Positions 48,143 through 58,960 are shown, counted from the stretch's first letter. The stretch: 64,000 nt of DNA from Hondaea fermentalgiana (GCA_014084085.1 NPFB01000017.1:67282-131281), one strand, 5' to 3'. Numbers and translations are program-made. Notes: generated by a model not told the origin, from the sequence alone.

Positions 48143-51100
48143 ATGTGGGCCGGCGGCCTCGGCAACGCTCTGGCCGGCATGGCCTCGGGGCTGCGACTCT
48201 CCGCGCAGGCGCAGCAGCAGCTGCAACAGCAGCAAAACCAGCAGCAAAACCAGCAGCAGGGCCGGCAGCAGCAGCAGCTTTCGGAGGAGGACTCAGACAC
48301 TGCTTCGGGAGCTGGATCCCAAGGCCTCAGCAATCCTCCACCACCGTCGACGTCAAGATCGCTCCGCGCACGTGTTGAAGACTTTGTTAAAGATGCCACA
48401 GCGCAGGGCAGACATGGCGACAGTCTGCAAAACCTAGCCAAGGCTATCCTGGATGAAAATGTCGAGAAACCTGTCGCGCAAGACGCCCTTTTAAACGCGT
48501 TAGAGCAGTCGTGGTGTGACAATCGACTCTCCTTTAGTCTGGTTGCCATGGAGCGTGCAATGGTACTGTGCAAGTGGATTGCAACCGGTGCCCAAGACCC
48601 CGAAGTGGCAGGACAGCAGCTTCAGGAAAAATTCGGATCTTCCTGGCCTCGCTGCAATCGCGTCTGGCTTAGCAACCACGTCGCCTATCGCTGCAAGGAC
48701 TGCGGCACCACAGAGAGTTCGTGCATCTGTGTCGAATGTTTCGATCCTGCCGAACACGAAGGCCACGACTTTCGTATCTACAAATCAAACAGTGGTGGGT
48801 GCTGCGATTGCGGCGATCCCAATGCATGGCGTCCAGAAGGCAACTGCAAAGCGCACAGGGCCACGAGCTCAGCTGTTGACGAGACAAATGCAGATCTCGG
48901 TTCCGCGGTGCGCCGCGGAGCTGAGCTCGTTGCGAGTGTCTTTGTCCGCGAACTCTTGCTCTGTATCTGCGATGTGCTGCGCGCCATCTCTTCGCAGGAT
49001 CCCGTCGTCAGTTTACAGGCTCTTCCGCCCTCTTCGCCCTCGCCACCTCCTGACGGGACAGATGTTGCCGATTCAGACTCGAGTGGACAGTCTCAGGATT
49101 GGCCATCCTTTGCAGCGCCACCAAGGGGACGTTCCTCCAGCCATGTCGATCATAACGCTTCATGGCGCTCGCAGCCAAATTTGATGGGTGCAAGTCTTGC
49201 GCATCTCGACATTCTCGAACGTTTGAATACCAATGGGGTTCAACATTTTGGCGTTTGCCGCGACATGTACGTAGAAAAGCGTGAACGACTCTTTAGTGAG
49301 ATGATTCGCTTTCTTACCGAGCTTTGTGAGCTTGGTCCACCGCTGCGTCGACTGATCGCAGAGGAACTCGTGGGTTCAAGCGCCGCTGGTCAACGGAGGA
49401 ATACCTCGGGTGCCAGTGCTCATGCCTCTCGCGGTCCACCAAGGGACGACATTTGCATTGCGTCATTTATTCGATTCGGTGTTTACTTGCAGGCGCCGGC
49501 GCAGCAGTCCCTAGGGATCCTCGTGTTGCGTCTGCTCATTGATGATGACTTCAAGGCGCGCTACACGAATGCCTTTGTGCAAAATTATGGCTATTTGATC
49601 GTCAACTATCTCCACGGCGAAAAGTCTGTGCGCGAGAGTATCAACGAGTACCTCGATCGCATTCTTTGTCAACTTTGTAATAGCGCCGAACAAGTGCGCC
49701 AACTCGTTACGGGTTGCGACACGGACATGCTCGGTGTGACGGTGGAGGCAATTTATGAGCTTGGTCAAAGGTCCGCATCGCCGAGAAGGTTCGATGTCAT
49801 CGAGCTACCTGCTGGCATGCAGACGCCAAGCAGTCCGTTGCTCGGCGCTGGGCATCGGCATCCCTTCCCTTCTGCTGCGTCGTCGTCGTCCTCGGCATCA
49901 CCAGACACTCCGCGACGTTTGCGCACGCTCGGTCCAGATGGTGGTTTTCCTCCCGTGAGTAGCGCCGCGCCAGGATCAAACAACTCCATTGTCGATGTGT
50001 CTTCTAAGGCCGTCGAGGCGCGCCTCTTTTACCGACCCATCATGGACCTTCGCCTTCTTCTCGTTCACGATTCTGTCGTGCAGCACGCTGTCTTGAACCG
50101 CCCCGGCATTCTCGATCAAGCGCTAGGCATCTTCTCGTTGCTCCAAGAGATCAACCCGCAAACGCGCAAGGTCGATGTACACACCGAATACGAGCAACGG
50201 GGCATTTGGGAGTCTGCCTTTTTACTCGAGATGGAGATGATTTGTGCCTTCTTTCGCCTTGTTGATGGCTTCAGACAGGTTCTTCAGGACAAAAATGCAC
50301 CGCGACCCAGAGCACTCAATGCTCTTCGATCCTCCACACGTGCGCTTGCGAACTGGTTGCAGGGCCAAGGTCTTGTGGCCCGACGCTTCGTCACATTGAG
50401 TACCTCGCAGGCCAAAGGGGGCGATCCCTTTGCTGGTGTTGTCGCCAGCCTGACTCACATCGTTTCGTCAGGGAGCTACGCGACTTCAATCCATATTCCC
50501 CTGCATCGTTTCTGGGCAGGTATCTTCCACGCTGCCGTCGAAGAGTCTGAAGAACGGGTTACACTGCGCCAAGTTCTCGAAACGGGAAATGGACGGCCTC
50601 CGTCGCCGCCCTCGGGTTACATGGGTATTTCCGATGTACTGGACCGCCTCATTGCTCAGGCAGAAGACGCCTCAACCGACGAAGAGGATCTAACGCCACC
50701 TGGCTTCGCATGCCTCGTCGCAGAACATCCACTTCGTGTGTTGTCAAAGGTCGCGCAGATTCGCGCTCGGGCATGGGTACGCAATGGTGTTCTCGTCGAG
50801 CTTGAACCGCAGCAGTATCTTTCGCGAAGCTGGGTGTGGTACGGTTATGACCTCGACCTCTTCACGCTTCAATATGCAGCCTCTGTCATGGACGGCGACT
50901 CCTTTTTCCGCTGGGTTGCCAAACGTTTTGAAGTGGACGAAGTGCTTAGCTACGCTTCGGCAGCCCGCTTTTCTCTTGAAGACGACGGTAGCGGTTCAGG
51001 CAGGCGCAAGAGTCGTCGCCAGCGCCGCGCAGAGTCCGAGAAACTCGACGACGATCAGCTTGCGAGTGTATGCGAGGCCATGCTCAACTTGATGAGTGTG

Positions 51101-54100
51101 CTTGCGCACGATCGAACGCGTCTCGGCGAACGTCCAACCGAGACGCTGCGCAAACAGGTTGTTCACGCCCTTGCGTCGAGTCGCGGCGGCAAGAGAACCT
51201 TTAGTTCGATCGAGGCATGCATTCCACCTCGAGTTCTTGAGGAGGGTGGACGTCTCGAGGACGTTCTCGCTGAAATTGCAGACTTCAATCCTCCCAGCGT
51301 CAAAGATGTGGAGGGCACCTTCTCGCTCAAGGAGCCGTATTGGAGCGCTGACCTGGACCTTTACTTTTCGCATAGCTCGGCGGAGGAGCGTCAAATCATG
51401 GAGGAGAATTTTGACCTCTTTCATAAGCGCAAGCGCAAGCGAAGGGACATCAGTTCCAGTCTCGACAGTCTTCCTGAAGGCGAGGCGCTCGCTCTTCGCG
51501 AAGCGGCGTCGTCACCATCTGTGGATGCGGCAGGCGCGGCACACGCTTCGTCGCCACACCTTCGGGTGACGTCGAGCTTTACCTCGGCCAATGCTTCGGC
51601 CCCGGGACCCATGAATGTGGCGCGTCTCATGACGCCGTCTCTTGACGCTCCCATTTTCAAGTCCTTTTCCAGCTTACCGTTCAATATCCTCTTTAACGCG
51701 GAGCTTCATGGTGCAATTTTCCGCATTCTGCACGCATGCGTACGGGACGAGAGTGCCGACGCGATTCTCGCTCGCCCTGGGGTTTTGCTCGAAGCTCTAA
51801 GCCTGCTTCATCAGGGTGTGCGCCTGAGTGCGCATTTGGATATTGTCAGCATCTACGAGCGCGAACTTGCTAGTCAAATGCAAGGTGCCTCTGGTGCGAC
51901 TTCCATGCGTGGTGGCGCGAGCGGTTCGACTTCGCCCTTGGTGGGCAACAAGCCGCGCTCGCGAAGCTGTGATGGAACCATCGCATGGTCCTGGGCAAGT
52001 GCCGAGCTTCAGCGCTGCATGTCCGCGCCAGTGGATCTACGCGCCATGTCGATGTCCATCAATCACCGCATCGACCATGTGCAGCATCGTGTGCGCCTGC
52101 CCTTTAGTAATCCTGTTCTTAACGCCTGCGAACTCGTGCCTCTTGCAGACAGTGGCATTGACGAATGCGACCTCGACGATGACGACGGCAACAACCATCA
52201 TGATGACGACCACATGAGTGGTGCGAGATCTGCGCGTGCCTACGGCCGAGCGCACGCGGCGTCTGGGTCTGCAGCGGATTGGTCCTGGCCTGCACCTGTA
52301 CAAACCCCGCGACTCGGGAGCAGCTTTGGAGAGGCTTCTTCCACAGTGCGCGAGAACTTGGAGCACTCTTCTCACGATCGTGCGGGGCGCCTCCCTCCGG
52401 GCTCGCCTGAAGCGAGCCGAATGGAGAGATTCTACGAAAAGTCGACCCTGGGTCGCCTTCCCGAGCCTCTCCGTACGCTTGCCCCTCGCGCCAGAGAAGA
52501 CTGGAGCGTTGGAGTCTCGATTCACCTTTTACTGTTGCAACTGGTGCACACCCAGGATCGCTGGGGTCGTGACGTTCAAGATCTCGCAACAGCTCTTGTT
52601 AATGACATCACGGAGCACATGCAGCAGCTTGCGCCAGGACTGCGCGTGCTGGTCGAGCACTTCACAAGCTCCCCTCGGTCCCCGTTTCCTTCGGGCCGCG
52701 GCTCGAAGCTCGGGGCTATGCGGACAGCTTCATCCACGAGCCCCTCGGGAGCGCAGTCCAGCGATGCAGGTAAACTCTCTTCCCCTGATGTGTCAGATAC
52801 TGGAAGCGTTGCGGCCGAGGACAGCAGTATCACTGAAGCCTTGACGCCGACGTCGACACTTACCACGAAGAAGCGGAAAAAGAAGAAGAAGAAGAAGACC
52901 GGGACCGAGGACTCGCGCGCAAGCTGTGGGAGCGCCAGCAGTGTGGGGAGCGGCGGCGCAAGCCAGAAGGCTGACGACGCGGATCCGGGATCCATTGCGG
53001 CCCGCCAAGCGCGAATCATGGCAAAATTTGCGAAACGACAGGCCACCTTTCTGTCGAGCGCAAAGACTCAAGGTCTCGAACTCGACGACGTTGACGTTGG
53101 GAATTCTAGTTCAGGCAACGGCGCTCTGTCCGGTGAGAAACATCAGGCCACAACACCTCTGACGCGCGATTTTGCAGCTGGGTCTCGGGGCGTTCCCGGA
53201 TCAGGCCTACAGGCACCCAATGCACCCGAATGTGCGTTGTGTCGCGAGACTGCAACACTGAAGCGACCCATGGGAGTGGTCGCTTACGCCGGACGTGGTT
53301 CACTCGCCGGGGAATTATCACGCCAGTTCTGCCACGGAAGTCCCGTCTTGCAAGCTTCTCTGCCACCGAAAGCGCGCTCGAAGCTCGAGACGACGCTGGT
53401 TCGCGCCTGTGGTCATCATGTCCACCTTGACTGCCTTGGGACCTACCGAAACTCGCTCCCGACAGCAGCCAACGACATTCTCGACGCGAACCTGGCAGAG
53501 TACCGATGCCCCATCTGTCGAGGTCTTGCCAACACTGCGCTCTTGCTCTTTCCTGCGGATGAGATGTCGTCGAGCAGTGCGCTCCAGGCGGAAGACGACC
53601 AAGAGCAAAAAATCTGGCAGCGAAATGTTCGTAATTACCTTCGCAGCATCACAGGCAACTTTCGGTCCTTTGCCCCGACGGTGGACTTGTGGGATATCGG
53701 ACGCCTCTTTCACGAGAACAGTCTTATGACCATTTGCACGGCCAACGAGGATACGAACACTAGCATGTTCCAGGCCTTCGAAACGCTTGCATACCTGTCG
53801 CAGTCTCTCTCGCGCGGTATGCGTCATATCATGGCGGATGTAGAGCATCTGCAAAGTTCTGCGGAGCGGATCCAGAAAAAACTACGTCTCTCGTCGCCCC
53901 AGGACTTTGCACAGTGCCCCATGAACCTGTTGTGCAGCTTGATGCTCTTGTATGCGGATCAAGATCCTTCTGAGGCCGGGTCGCAGGCTCTGGCGGCAAG
54001 TCTTGCCCAGATGATCGTCGCGCTCGGTCTTGAAGGCGCGTCTCGCAACGAGGACACGCCCGATGCAGCGATAAAGGACCGCGAGGCTTTGGCTACTGCA

Positions 54101-55153
54101 CCGACTGGCGCCAACGATACATCTGACACACGAGGGCACCTGTCGCTTGAGCATTTTGTGCAGGATGCTTGCCGACGTTTATGCGCTATGAATGCCAGCG
54201 CCGGATCACGCAAGATCGAGGCAGGGGATGCTGTAAAGCATGGTCTTGCTTCTCTTGCAGCACGTGTAAAGTACGTGAGCGGCGTGGCCCCATCTGACGC
54301 CGCGTCAAAGCTTTGTGCTTCCTTTGTCCAAGTTTTCATTATCGCGCGAGAGGCATTAAAGCTTCGGGACTATGGTGCGATCGGCCGGCAGCAGTGGGCC
54401 AGCGTGCGTGAGACGCTACGCGCGGTTGAGTCCGGCTCCGTGGACCTTGCAGGTCTGGGACTTTGCGTGACAGATCATATGATTCGCACCAAGGTTGATC
54501 AGATCTTGAATGGTCTAGCGGAGGTACTAGCCAACGAGCATGTGTGCAAGGACGTTCTTCGAAAGGAGGTGGAATGTGTTTTGTCTGCGCCTGCGCTAGC
54601 ATGCGCACCTCGCCTGGAACTACCTGGGCTTTTGCAGCTGCCTCAATTGTATACAAACCTCTATTTGCAGTTTTGCGAAGGTGCAACCAGCAAGGGTCTC
54701 GAGACCTGTGAACTGTGTTCAACGTCGCTGAGCACGGAAACGGCGATGATTTGCCTGCACTGTGGACATACGTTATGTCTAAGTTACAAGTGCCGGCTGG
54801 AAGGGGTCCCCCAGCGGCTGATCTCGCACGTCAGGTCCTGTCCAGGAGTGGTCTCAAGGTCAGTCTGCGCTTTTCTTCCGGCATATACGAGCTCTGCCTA
54901 CATTGTTGTCAATGACACGCGCATGATGGACTTTGGTTCAATCTTTCTCGATGCCCATGGCGAGGCGGACCCGCTGCTGCGTCGAGGCAAGCCCCTCTTC
55001 GCCTCAGATGCTCGCTTGCGGCAGCTCCGTCGCCTTGTGTGCGGCCTTGGCTTCACAACGGAAATGGCAGGGATGCGTCGCATCTCGCACTTTATTGTGG
55101 AGACGAGACATCCGGTGCAAGAAGTGGTGGAGACAGCAGAGAACTTTCCATAA
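48143..55153 (+). CDS. Giant UBR-box E3 ubiquitin ligase (N-recognin, UBR1/2/3 type)
   Basis: 2336 residues from the ATG at 48143, one exon. A Gln-rich start precedes the UBR box (about 171-240): C-x24-C-x2-C spacing with C-K-D-C-G-T-T-E-S-S-C-I-C-V-E-C-F, G-H-D-F and C-D-C-G-D. A large helical body follows with Ser-rich and Lys-rich inserts (e.g. K-K-R-K-K-K-K-K-K-K). The RING-H2 at about 1696-1795 shows C-A-L-C-R, C-G-H-H-V-H-L-D-C and C-P-I-C-R, with an insert typical of UBR1-type rings. The C-terminal zinc/UBLC region has C-E-L-C, C-L-H-C-G-H, P-A-Y and L-D-A-H-G-E-A-D, the autoinhibitory cap of UBR1/2/3. I could not see a ClpS-like domain, so bulky-hydrophobic N-degron binding is doubtful and UBR3/PRT6-like function is possible. 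Confidence 0.93.
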   Translation: MWAGGLGNALAGMASGLRLSAQAQQQLQQQQNQQQNQQQGRQQQQLSEEDSDTASGAGSQGLSNPPPPSTSRSLRARVEDFVKDATAQGRHGDSLQNLAKAILDENVEKPVAQDALLNALEQSWCDNRLSFSLVAMERAMVLCKWIATGAQDPEVAGQQLQEKFGSSWPRCNRVWLSNHVAYRCKDCGTTESSCICVECFDPAEHEGHDFRIYKSNSGGCCDCGDPNAWRPEGNCKAHRATSSAVDETNADLGSAVRRGAELVASVFVRELLLCICDVLRAISSQDPVVSLQALPPSSPSPPPDGTDVADSDSSGQSQDWPSFAAPPRGRSSSHVDHNASWRSQPNLMGASLAHLDILERLNTNGVQHFGVCRDMYVEKRERLFSEMIRFLTELCELGPPLRRLIAEELVGSSAAGQRRNTSGASAHASRGPPRDDICIASFIRFGVYLQAPAQQSLGILVLRLLIDDDFKARYTNAFVQNYGYLIVNYLHGEKSVRESINEYLDRILCQLCNSAEQVRQLVTGCDTDMLGVTVEAIYELGQRSASPRRFDVIELPAGMQTPSSPLLGAGHRHPFPSAASSSSSASPDTPRRLRTLGPDGGFPPVSSAAPGSNNSIVDVSSKAVEARLFYRPIMDLRLLLVHDSVVQHAVLNRPGILDQALGIFSLLQEINPQTRKVDVHTEYEQRGIWESAFLLEMEMICAFFRLVDGFRQVLQDKNAPRPRALNALRSSTRALANWLQGQGLVARRFVTLSTSQAKGGDPFAGVVASLTHIVSSGSYATSIHIPLHRFWAGIFHAAVEESEERVTLRQVLETGNGRPPSPPSGYMGISDVLDRLIAQAEDASTDEEDLTPPGFACLVAEHPLRVLSKVAQIRARAWVRNGVLVELEPQQYLSRSWVWYGYDLDLFTLQYAASVMDGDSFFRWVAKRFEVDEVLSYASAARFSLEDDGSGSGRRKSRRQRRAESEKLDDDQLASVCEAMLNLMSVLAHDRTRLGERPTETLRKQVVHALASSRGGKRTFSSIEACIPPRVLEEGGRLEDVLAEIADFNPPSVKDVEGTFSLKEPYWSADLDLYFSHSSAEERQIMEENFDLFHKRKRKRRDISSSLDSLPEGEALALREAASSPSVDAAGAAHASSPHLRVTSSFTSANASAPGPMNVARLMTPSLDAPIFKSFSSLPFNILFNAELHGAIFRILHACVRDESADAILARPGVLLEALSLLHQGVRLSAHLDIVSIYERELASQMQGASGATSMRGGASGSTSPLVGNKPRSRSCDGTIAWSWASAELQRCMSAPVDLRAMSMSINHRIDHVQHRVRLPFSNPVLNACELVPLADSGIDECDLDDDDGNNHHDDDHMSGARSARAYGRAHAASGSAADWSWPAPVQTPRLGSSFGEASSTVRENLEHSSHDRAGRLPPGSPEASRMERFYEKSTLGRLPEPLRTLAPRAREDWSVGVSIHLLLLQLVHTQDRWGRDVQDLATALVNDITEHMQQLAPGLRVLVEHFTSSPRSPFPSGRGSKLGAMRTASSTSPSGAQSSDAGKLSSPDVSDTGSVAAEDSSITEALTPTSTLTTKKRKKKKKKKTGTEDSRASCGSASSVGSGGASQKADDADPGSIAARQARIMAKFAKRQATFLSSAKTQGLELDDVDVGNSSSGNGALSGEKHQATTPLTRDFAAGSRGVPGSGLQAPNAPECALCRETATLKRPMGVVAYAGRGSLAGELSRQFCHGSPVLQASLPPKARSKLETTLVRACGHHVHLDCLGTYRNSLPTAANDILDANLAEYRCPICRGLANTALLLFPADEMSSSSALQAEDDQEQKIWQRNVRNYLRSITGNFRSFAPTVDLWDIGRLFHENSLMTICTANEDTNTSMFQAFETLAYLSQSLSRGMRHIMADVEHLQSSAERIQKKLRLSSPQDFAQCPMNLLCSLMLLYADQDPSEAGSQALAASLAQMIVALGLEGASRNEDTPDAAIKDREALATAPTGANDTSDTRGHLSLEHFVQDACRRLCAMNASAGSRKIEAGDAVKHGLASLAARVKYVSGVAPSDAASKLCASFVQVFIIAREALKLRDYGAIGRQQWASVRETLRAVESGSVDLAGLGLCVTDHMIRTKVDQILNGLAEVLANEHVCKDVLRKEVECVLSAPALACAPRLELPGLLQLPQLYTNLYLQFCEGATSKGLETCELCSTSLSTETAMICLHCGHTLCLSYKCRLEGVPQRLISHVRSCPGVVSRSVCAFLPAYTSSAYIVVNDTRMMDFGSIFLDAHGEADPLLRRGKPLFASDARLRQLRRLVCGLGFTTEMAGMRRISHFIVETRHPVQEVVETAENFP

Positions 55154-55154
55154 A

Positions 55155-55168
55155 GCTTTTATAAAAGC
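55155..55168. other. Perfect 14-bp palindrome between convergent stops
   Basis: GCTTTTATAAAAGC begins 2 nt after the UBR stop, inside the 42-bp gap to the next gene's stop. It may serve 3'-end formation on both strands; that is inference. Confidence 0.5.
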
Positions 55169-55195
55169 AAACTCTTTTTTTTTTCTTTCTTATAT

Positions 55196-58100
55196 CTACA
55201 CATCTTGCGCGGTCGGCTTCCCTTGCCACCATCGCTTGATCCATGATTTTTCTTCTTCTGGGACACTTCCGGAAGCTTGGTCTTCCTTGATAATATTCTC
55301 GTCGTCTTTCGCAAGAGGTTTCTTCGCTTCCTCATCAGCGTCAACCTGAGCCTCGGTCTTGTCTTCTTCCGCGACGGCCTCCTTGTCAGCCGCATTATCG
55401 CTGGTGTCAGTCGCACCACTATCGCTCTTACCCGCGTCTTCGGATACGACTTCTGCTTTGACGCTATTATTGTCCTTTGTGGTGTTACGCCAGCGCCATG
55501 GTCTCCAAGATGAAGATGGGACCTCCGCAGCCTCAGTTGGAGGCGACTTGGACTCCTCTATTTCTTCTACTTTTTGATTTTCCTGTGAGCTAGGAGGATC
55601 TTCGTCTTGCGTTGAAGTGACTGACGTTCCATCTGCGACAGCATTCGAAATTTCCTCTTGGCTTGAGACAGGTTCGAGAGGTTCGATTTCCTCTACAATT
55701 GGCTGCGAGGTGTCGATTGCACTGGTATCAGAGGTAGTTCGGTCATGACTATCATTCGCGTGCAGTGTGGCCGCGTCCGAGGCTTCATTTGGCACTGTGT
55801 CGTTAGTTGTCGAATCGTCTGTTGGCGACACATCGCTTGCACCTTGGTTCATCGCTACCTCAGCCGGTGCGTCCTCCGAGGTCGACTTCTCCTGTTCTTG
55901 CGATGAAACCTTGTCCTCCTCCTCCTCATCGTCTTCATCATCTCCACGACCGTTGTCGTCGTTGTCGGTCTCCAGCACTTCTTCAGGGCGACTCTCTGCA
56001 GAAGTTTCGTCCACCTTGGTACCATCACTTGATGTGCCGCTTGATAAGGTAGTCCCATCCATCTCGGGCATTGAGTCGCTGTCAAGCTCGGTAATCTCTA
56101 CGTTCGAGTTGCTTGCAGCAGGATCTGCTTTCTTCCATGGCAAGACCGCTGTAAACTTGACATGAAACCATTCTTTCCATGAGTGATGTGGAACAATAGC
56201 GTTAGCGTCGGCTTCATCGACAGATTGGCCGTCCAAAAGTCGAAGATGACCAAGGCCGTCCGATTCCACGACAGTGTCGAGTGGCAAGGTCTCTTTCGAA
56301 TCTTTGCTTCCGTCGGCGCCACGGCCTCGAAACGAAAGCGCGCCTTTGATTCTAGCAAACCAAGTATCATTTTCATCGTAGTAAACGCCGACGTCAAACT
56401 CCAACGGTTGGCCCGCAGAGTCCTCGAGAAGGTCAGAGGAAGAACCGAGGCGTTCGAATTCTTGTTGCTCGCGCTTGGTGAAGCTGGACTGGACCCAATC
56501 TTTGACGCGAACAAAGGAGGACGACGCATATTCTTGCGAGCGATTGACGGCAAATTCGTAGTGCTCGAAAAAGGTCACAGCATCGTACACTTTGGAACGT
56601 AGTCCTGAGTTGATGTCGGGAATGAGGTAAAGGAGACGGTGGCGGCTTTCGAGAGCTTGATTCCATACCTGCGTTTCGTGCGGAGGCGGAAGTGACTTTC
56701 GCCAGAGAAGCTTGGGAATAAATTGCAGCACATTTGCCGTGACGAGAAAGGCCTCAAAGGGGGAAAGCCAGTGGAAGTGTGTGACAAGGCCCCAAAAGAG
56801 TCCGAGGCCAGTGGCGCCAAACTGGAGGGAAAGTAGTGCCCACGAAACATCAACGGGCGGGGTGGTCTTATCAAGCCAAAAGAGAACCGAATCTGGCGAC
56901 GAGACAACGTTGCCGAGCGACTTGGCAGCGTAGAGAATACCCTCGACCACCTTTTTGGGCCCAACAAGCGTCATGACAATGTCAGGCTTGCGGATCTCCT
57001 CAATGAGGACGTGAAGAGCAATGGTTGTGAGAGCATTGAGCGCGTCGCCGAGACGTGCCATGGCGAAAGCAGAACTGGAAACGTTCTTGAAGACGCTAGT
57101 GCTGTCAGCAAAGGCAATCTGCCAGTCGTAGTCCTCGCCAACGAACAGAAGAGGCGCGAGTGCGTAGATGATGGCCGAGCTATACGTGTATGCGACGATG
57201 AGACAGTGATAGCCGATCCAGAGCAGCAGCGACCCAACGACCCACGGATTGTACGGCTTGAGCTCCGTGCGCGATCGACTAATAATGGCAAAGAAACCGA
57301 CAAAGGCGCGGTGGCCGTGGTAGAGGCCGTCGTGAGGCGTGGAAGCTACAACGTGCTCGATTGCGAGCGCGAGCGAAAGAGCAGTGTTGCGTGCCGAAAG
57401 AAAGTTGAGAGCCGCGCGAATACCTAGCGCGGCAGTGGACACCATCCACGTCTGCCGGCGGCCAATTTGATGTGCAAAGTAAACAGCCATGAGGGCAACG
57501 AAGCAAAGTAGTGCAGCTTTGAACGAAACAAAGAGGGAAAAGCAGACAGTTCGCGTGAGCCAAGCTGGCCACGACTCGCGCGAGGCATCAAAGGTGCCGA
57601 AAATGTAGGAATCAACGATTGGGTGCGAAAGGAGAGCTGGTTGCACGGGCCCCGTGGTGAGAAGACGCATCAATATTCGGTCAAAGACGACCCAAACCTT
57701 ACTCACGTTGATGGTGAGAATGGGCACGAACCAGACCAGGAAAGACACCCAAGCAACGACGAGCGTGGGCTGGGCGTCCTTTTTGAAGTGCGATCGTGCG
57801 CGTTCTTTGAGCTGCTTCGCGCGCACAGCCTTTTCGGCATCATTTGACATGAAGGTGTCCGTGAAGAAGGCAGTGTAGAGCAGTCCCACTGCCTCGGGGA
57901 CCACGCCGATGAGCAGGCCGCCGAGGACTTTTTTCATGAGAAAGCTGGTACCGCCGCGCGCCACAACTTGGCGGGCGATAACAGTTGCGGCGACTTGGAC
58001 GCCGTTTTTGCCGAGCTTTTTGTAGATTTTGTCCATTGCACCTGGGCCTTGGCGCTTTCGGATATTGTCATCCAAAAGGCAAAGAATGACCTGGCATTGC

Positions 58101-58462
58101 GTCGCATCGTCGCGAACGTCGTGGCCATAGATGGTCGCCGCTAGGGCCACGAAACGTAATTGGCGCCAGACGGACTCGAACTGATTATAAAATATAGCGG
58201 CGGTAGACCCGACCAAGGGAACTTGGCCTACGACAACAATGAGCGCACTACGCCACATGCTTTCCGACCAGCTGGGCTTACGCACGAAGATGAAGTGCGC
58301 GGCTGCGGCCACGGCGGCATCGAGCTCCCCACCGCAATCATTCACAAACCGCTTCGCTTCGGTCTCGAGGGGTCGTTCCAAGTAACCGCCTTTGCCGTCT
58401 GGAATGCCATCCACGACCTTGTTCATGAGCACCGTGAGGAGGCGCTCAATTTGGCTCTCCAT
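55196..58462 (-). CDS. Large membrane protein, EcsC-like N-terminal region, acidic C-terminal tail
   Basis: 1088 residues, single exon. The first ~200 residues have an EcsC-like pattern: V-G-Q-V-P-L-V-G-S, L-R-F-V-A-L-A-A-T-I-Y-G-H-D, then a second hydrophobic G-G-L-L-I-G-V-V-P segment. Several more hydrophobic helices run to about 610 (e.g. V-V-A-W-V-S-F-L-V-W-F-V). Then comes a soluble region with F-D-V-G-V-Y-Y-D-E-N-D-T-W-F. The last ~300 residues are Glu/Asp/Ser/Thr-rich and disordered, ending K-S-W-I-K-R-W-W-Q-G-K. EcsC proteins are poorly understood. The call is tentative; a polytopic membrane protein is certain. Confidence 0.6.
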   Translation of the reverse strand: MESQIERLLTVLMNKVVDGIPDGKGGYLERPLETEAKRFVNDCGGELDAAVAAAAHFIFVRKPSWSESMWRSALIVVVGQVPLVGSTAAIFYNQFESVWRQLRFVALAATIYGHDVRDDATQCQVILCLLDDNIRKRQGPGAMDKIYKKLGKNGVQVAATVIARQVVARGGTSFLMKKVLGGLLIGVVPEAVGLLYTAFFTDTFMSNDAEKAVRAKQLKERARSHFKKDAQPTLVVAWVSFLVWFVPILTINVSKVWVVFDRILMRLLTTGPVQPALLSHPIVDSYIFGTFDASRESWPAWLTRTVCFSLFVSFKAALLCFVALMAVYFAHQIGRRQTWMVSTAALGIRAALNFLSARNTALSLALAIEHVVASTPHDGLYHGHRAFVGFFAIISRSRTELKPYNPWVVGSLLLWIGYHCLIVAYTYSSAIIYALAPLLFVGEDYDWQIAFADSTSVFKNVSSSAFAMARLGDALNALTTIALHVLIEEIRKPDIVMTLVGPKKVVEGILYAAKSLGNVVSSPDSVLFWLDKTTPPVDVSWALLSLQFGATGLGLFWGLVTHFHWLSPFEAFLVTANVLQFIPKLLWRKSLPPPHETQVWNQALESRHRLLYLIPDINSGLRSKVYDAVTFFEHYEFAVNRSQEYASSSFVRVKDWVQSSFTKREQQEFERLGSSSDLLEDSAGQPLEFDVGVYYDENDTWFARIKGALSFRGRGADGSKDSKETLPLDTVVESDGLGHLRLLDGQSVDEADANAIVPHHSWKEWFHVKFTAVLPWKKADPAASNSNVEITELDSDSMPEMDGTTLSSGTSSDGTKVDETSAESRPEEVLETDNDDNGRGDDEDDEEEEDKVSSQEQEKSTSEDAPAEVAMNQGASDVSPTDDSTTNDTVPNEASDAATLHANDSHDRTTSDTSAIDTSQPIVEEIEPLEPVSSQEEISNAVADGTSVTSTQDEDPPSSQENQKVEEIEESKSPPTEAAEVPSSSWRPWRWRNTTKDNNSVKAEVVSEDAGKSDSGATDTSDNAADKEAVAEEDKTEAQVDADEEAKKPLAKDDENIIKEDQASGSVPEEEKSWIKRWWQGKPTAQDV

Positions 58463-58960
58463 CGTGAGTGCCCTGGATGCTCGCGAGGGGATAGATGGAG
58501 GGTCGTAGATTTCTTGCTTGTATTGTCAGAAGCAGCAGGCAGCACGCAAGCAGAGCGGAGCAACTTCTGCACACGAGCACGAAACGAAAGCAGCAGGATG
58601 GAGGAGAGGGACGGGTTGGAGCTCGTAGCTAGTATGTTTTGCGCCGCGAGGGCGAGAGCGAGATGCGAGAGCGGGAGCGAGCAAGCGCAAGACGCAAGTC
58701 GGCCAGTCGGCCGGCGGGCCGGCCGGTCGGTATACAGGCCTCGCCCGATTTGCTTTTTCTCGGCTGCGACGCACGAGTCACGCCCGCTGTCCACACCGGG
58801 GGCGCGCGGTCGGGCGCGAGCGTGCCTAGCGTCCGACGCCGCGCGGTACCGCTGCGGCTCGCGCGTGTGGCACGCACGCTCCTGCGCTTCGCGGTTCTGC
58901 CGTCCTGGACTCGAGGACTCGGACTCGGACTCGCCCTCCCCCTTTCGGACGCCGCGCCGG

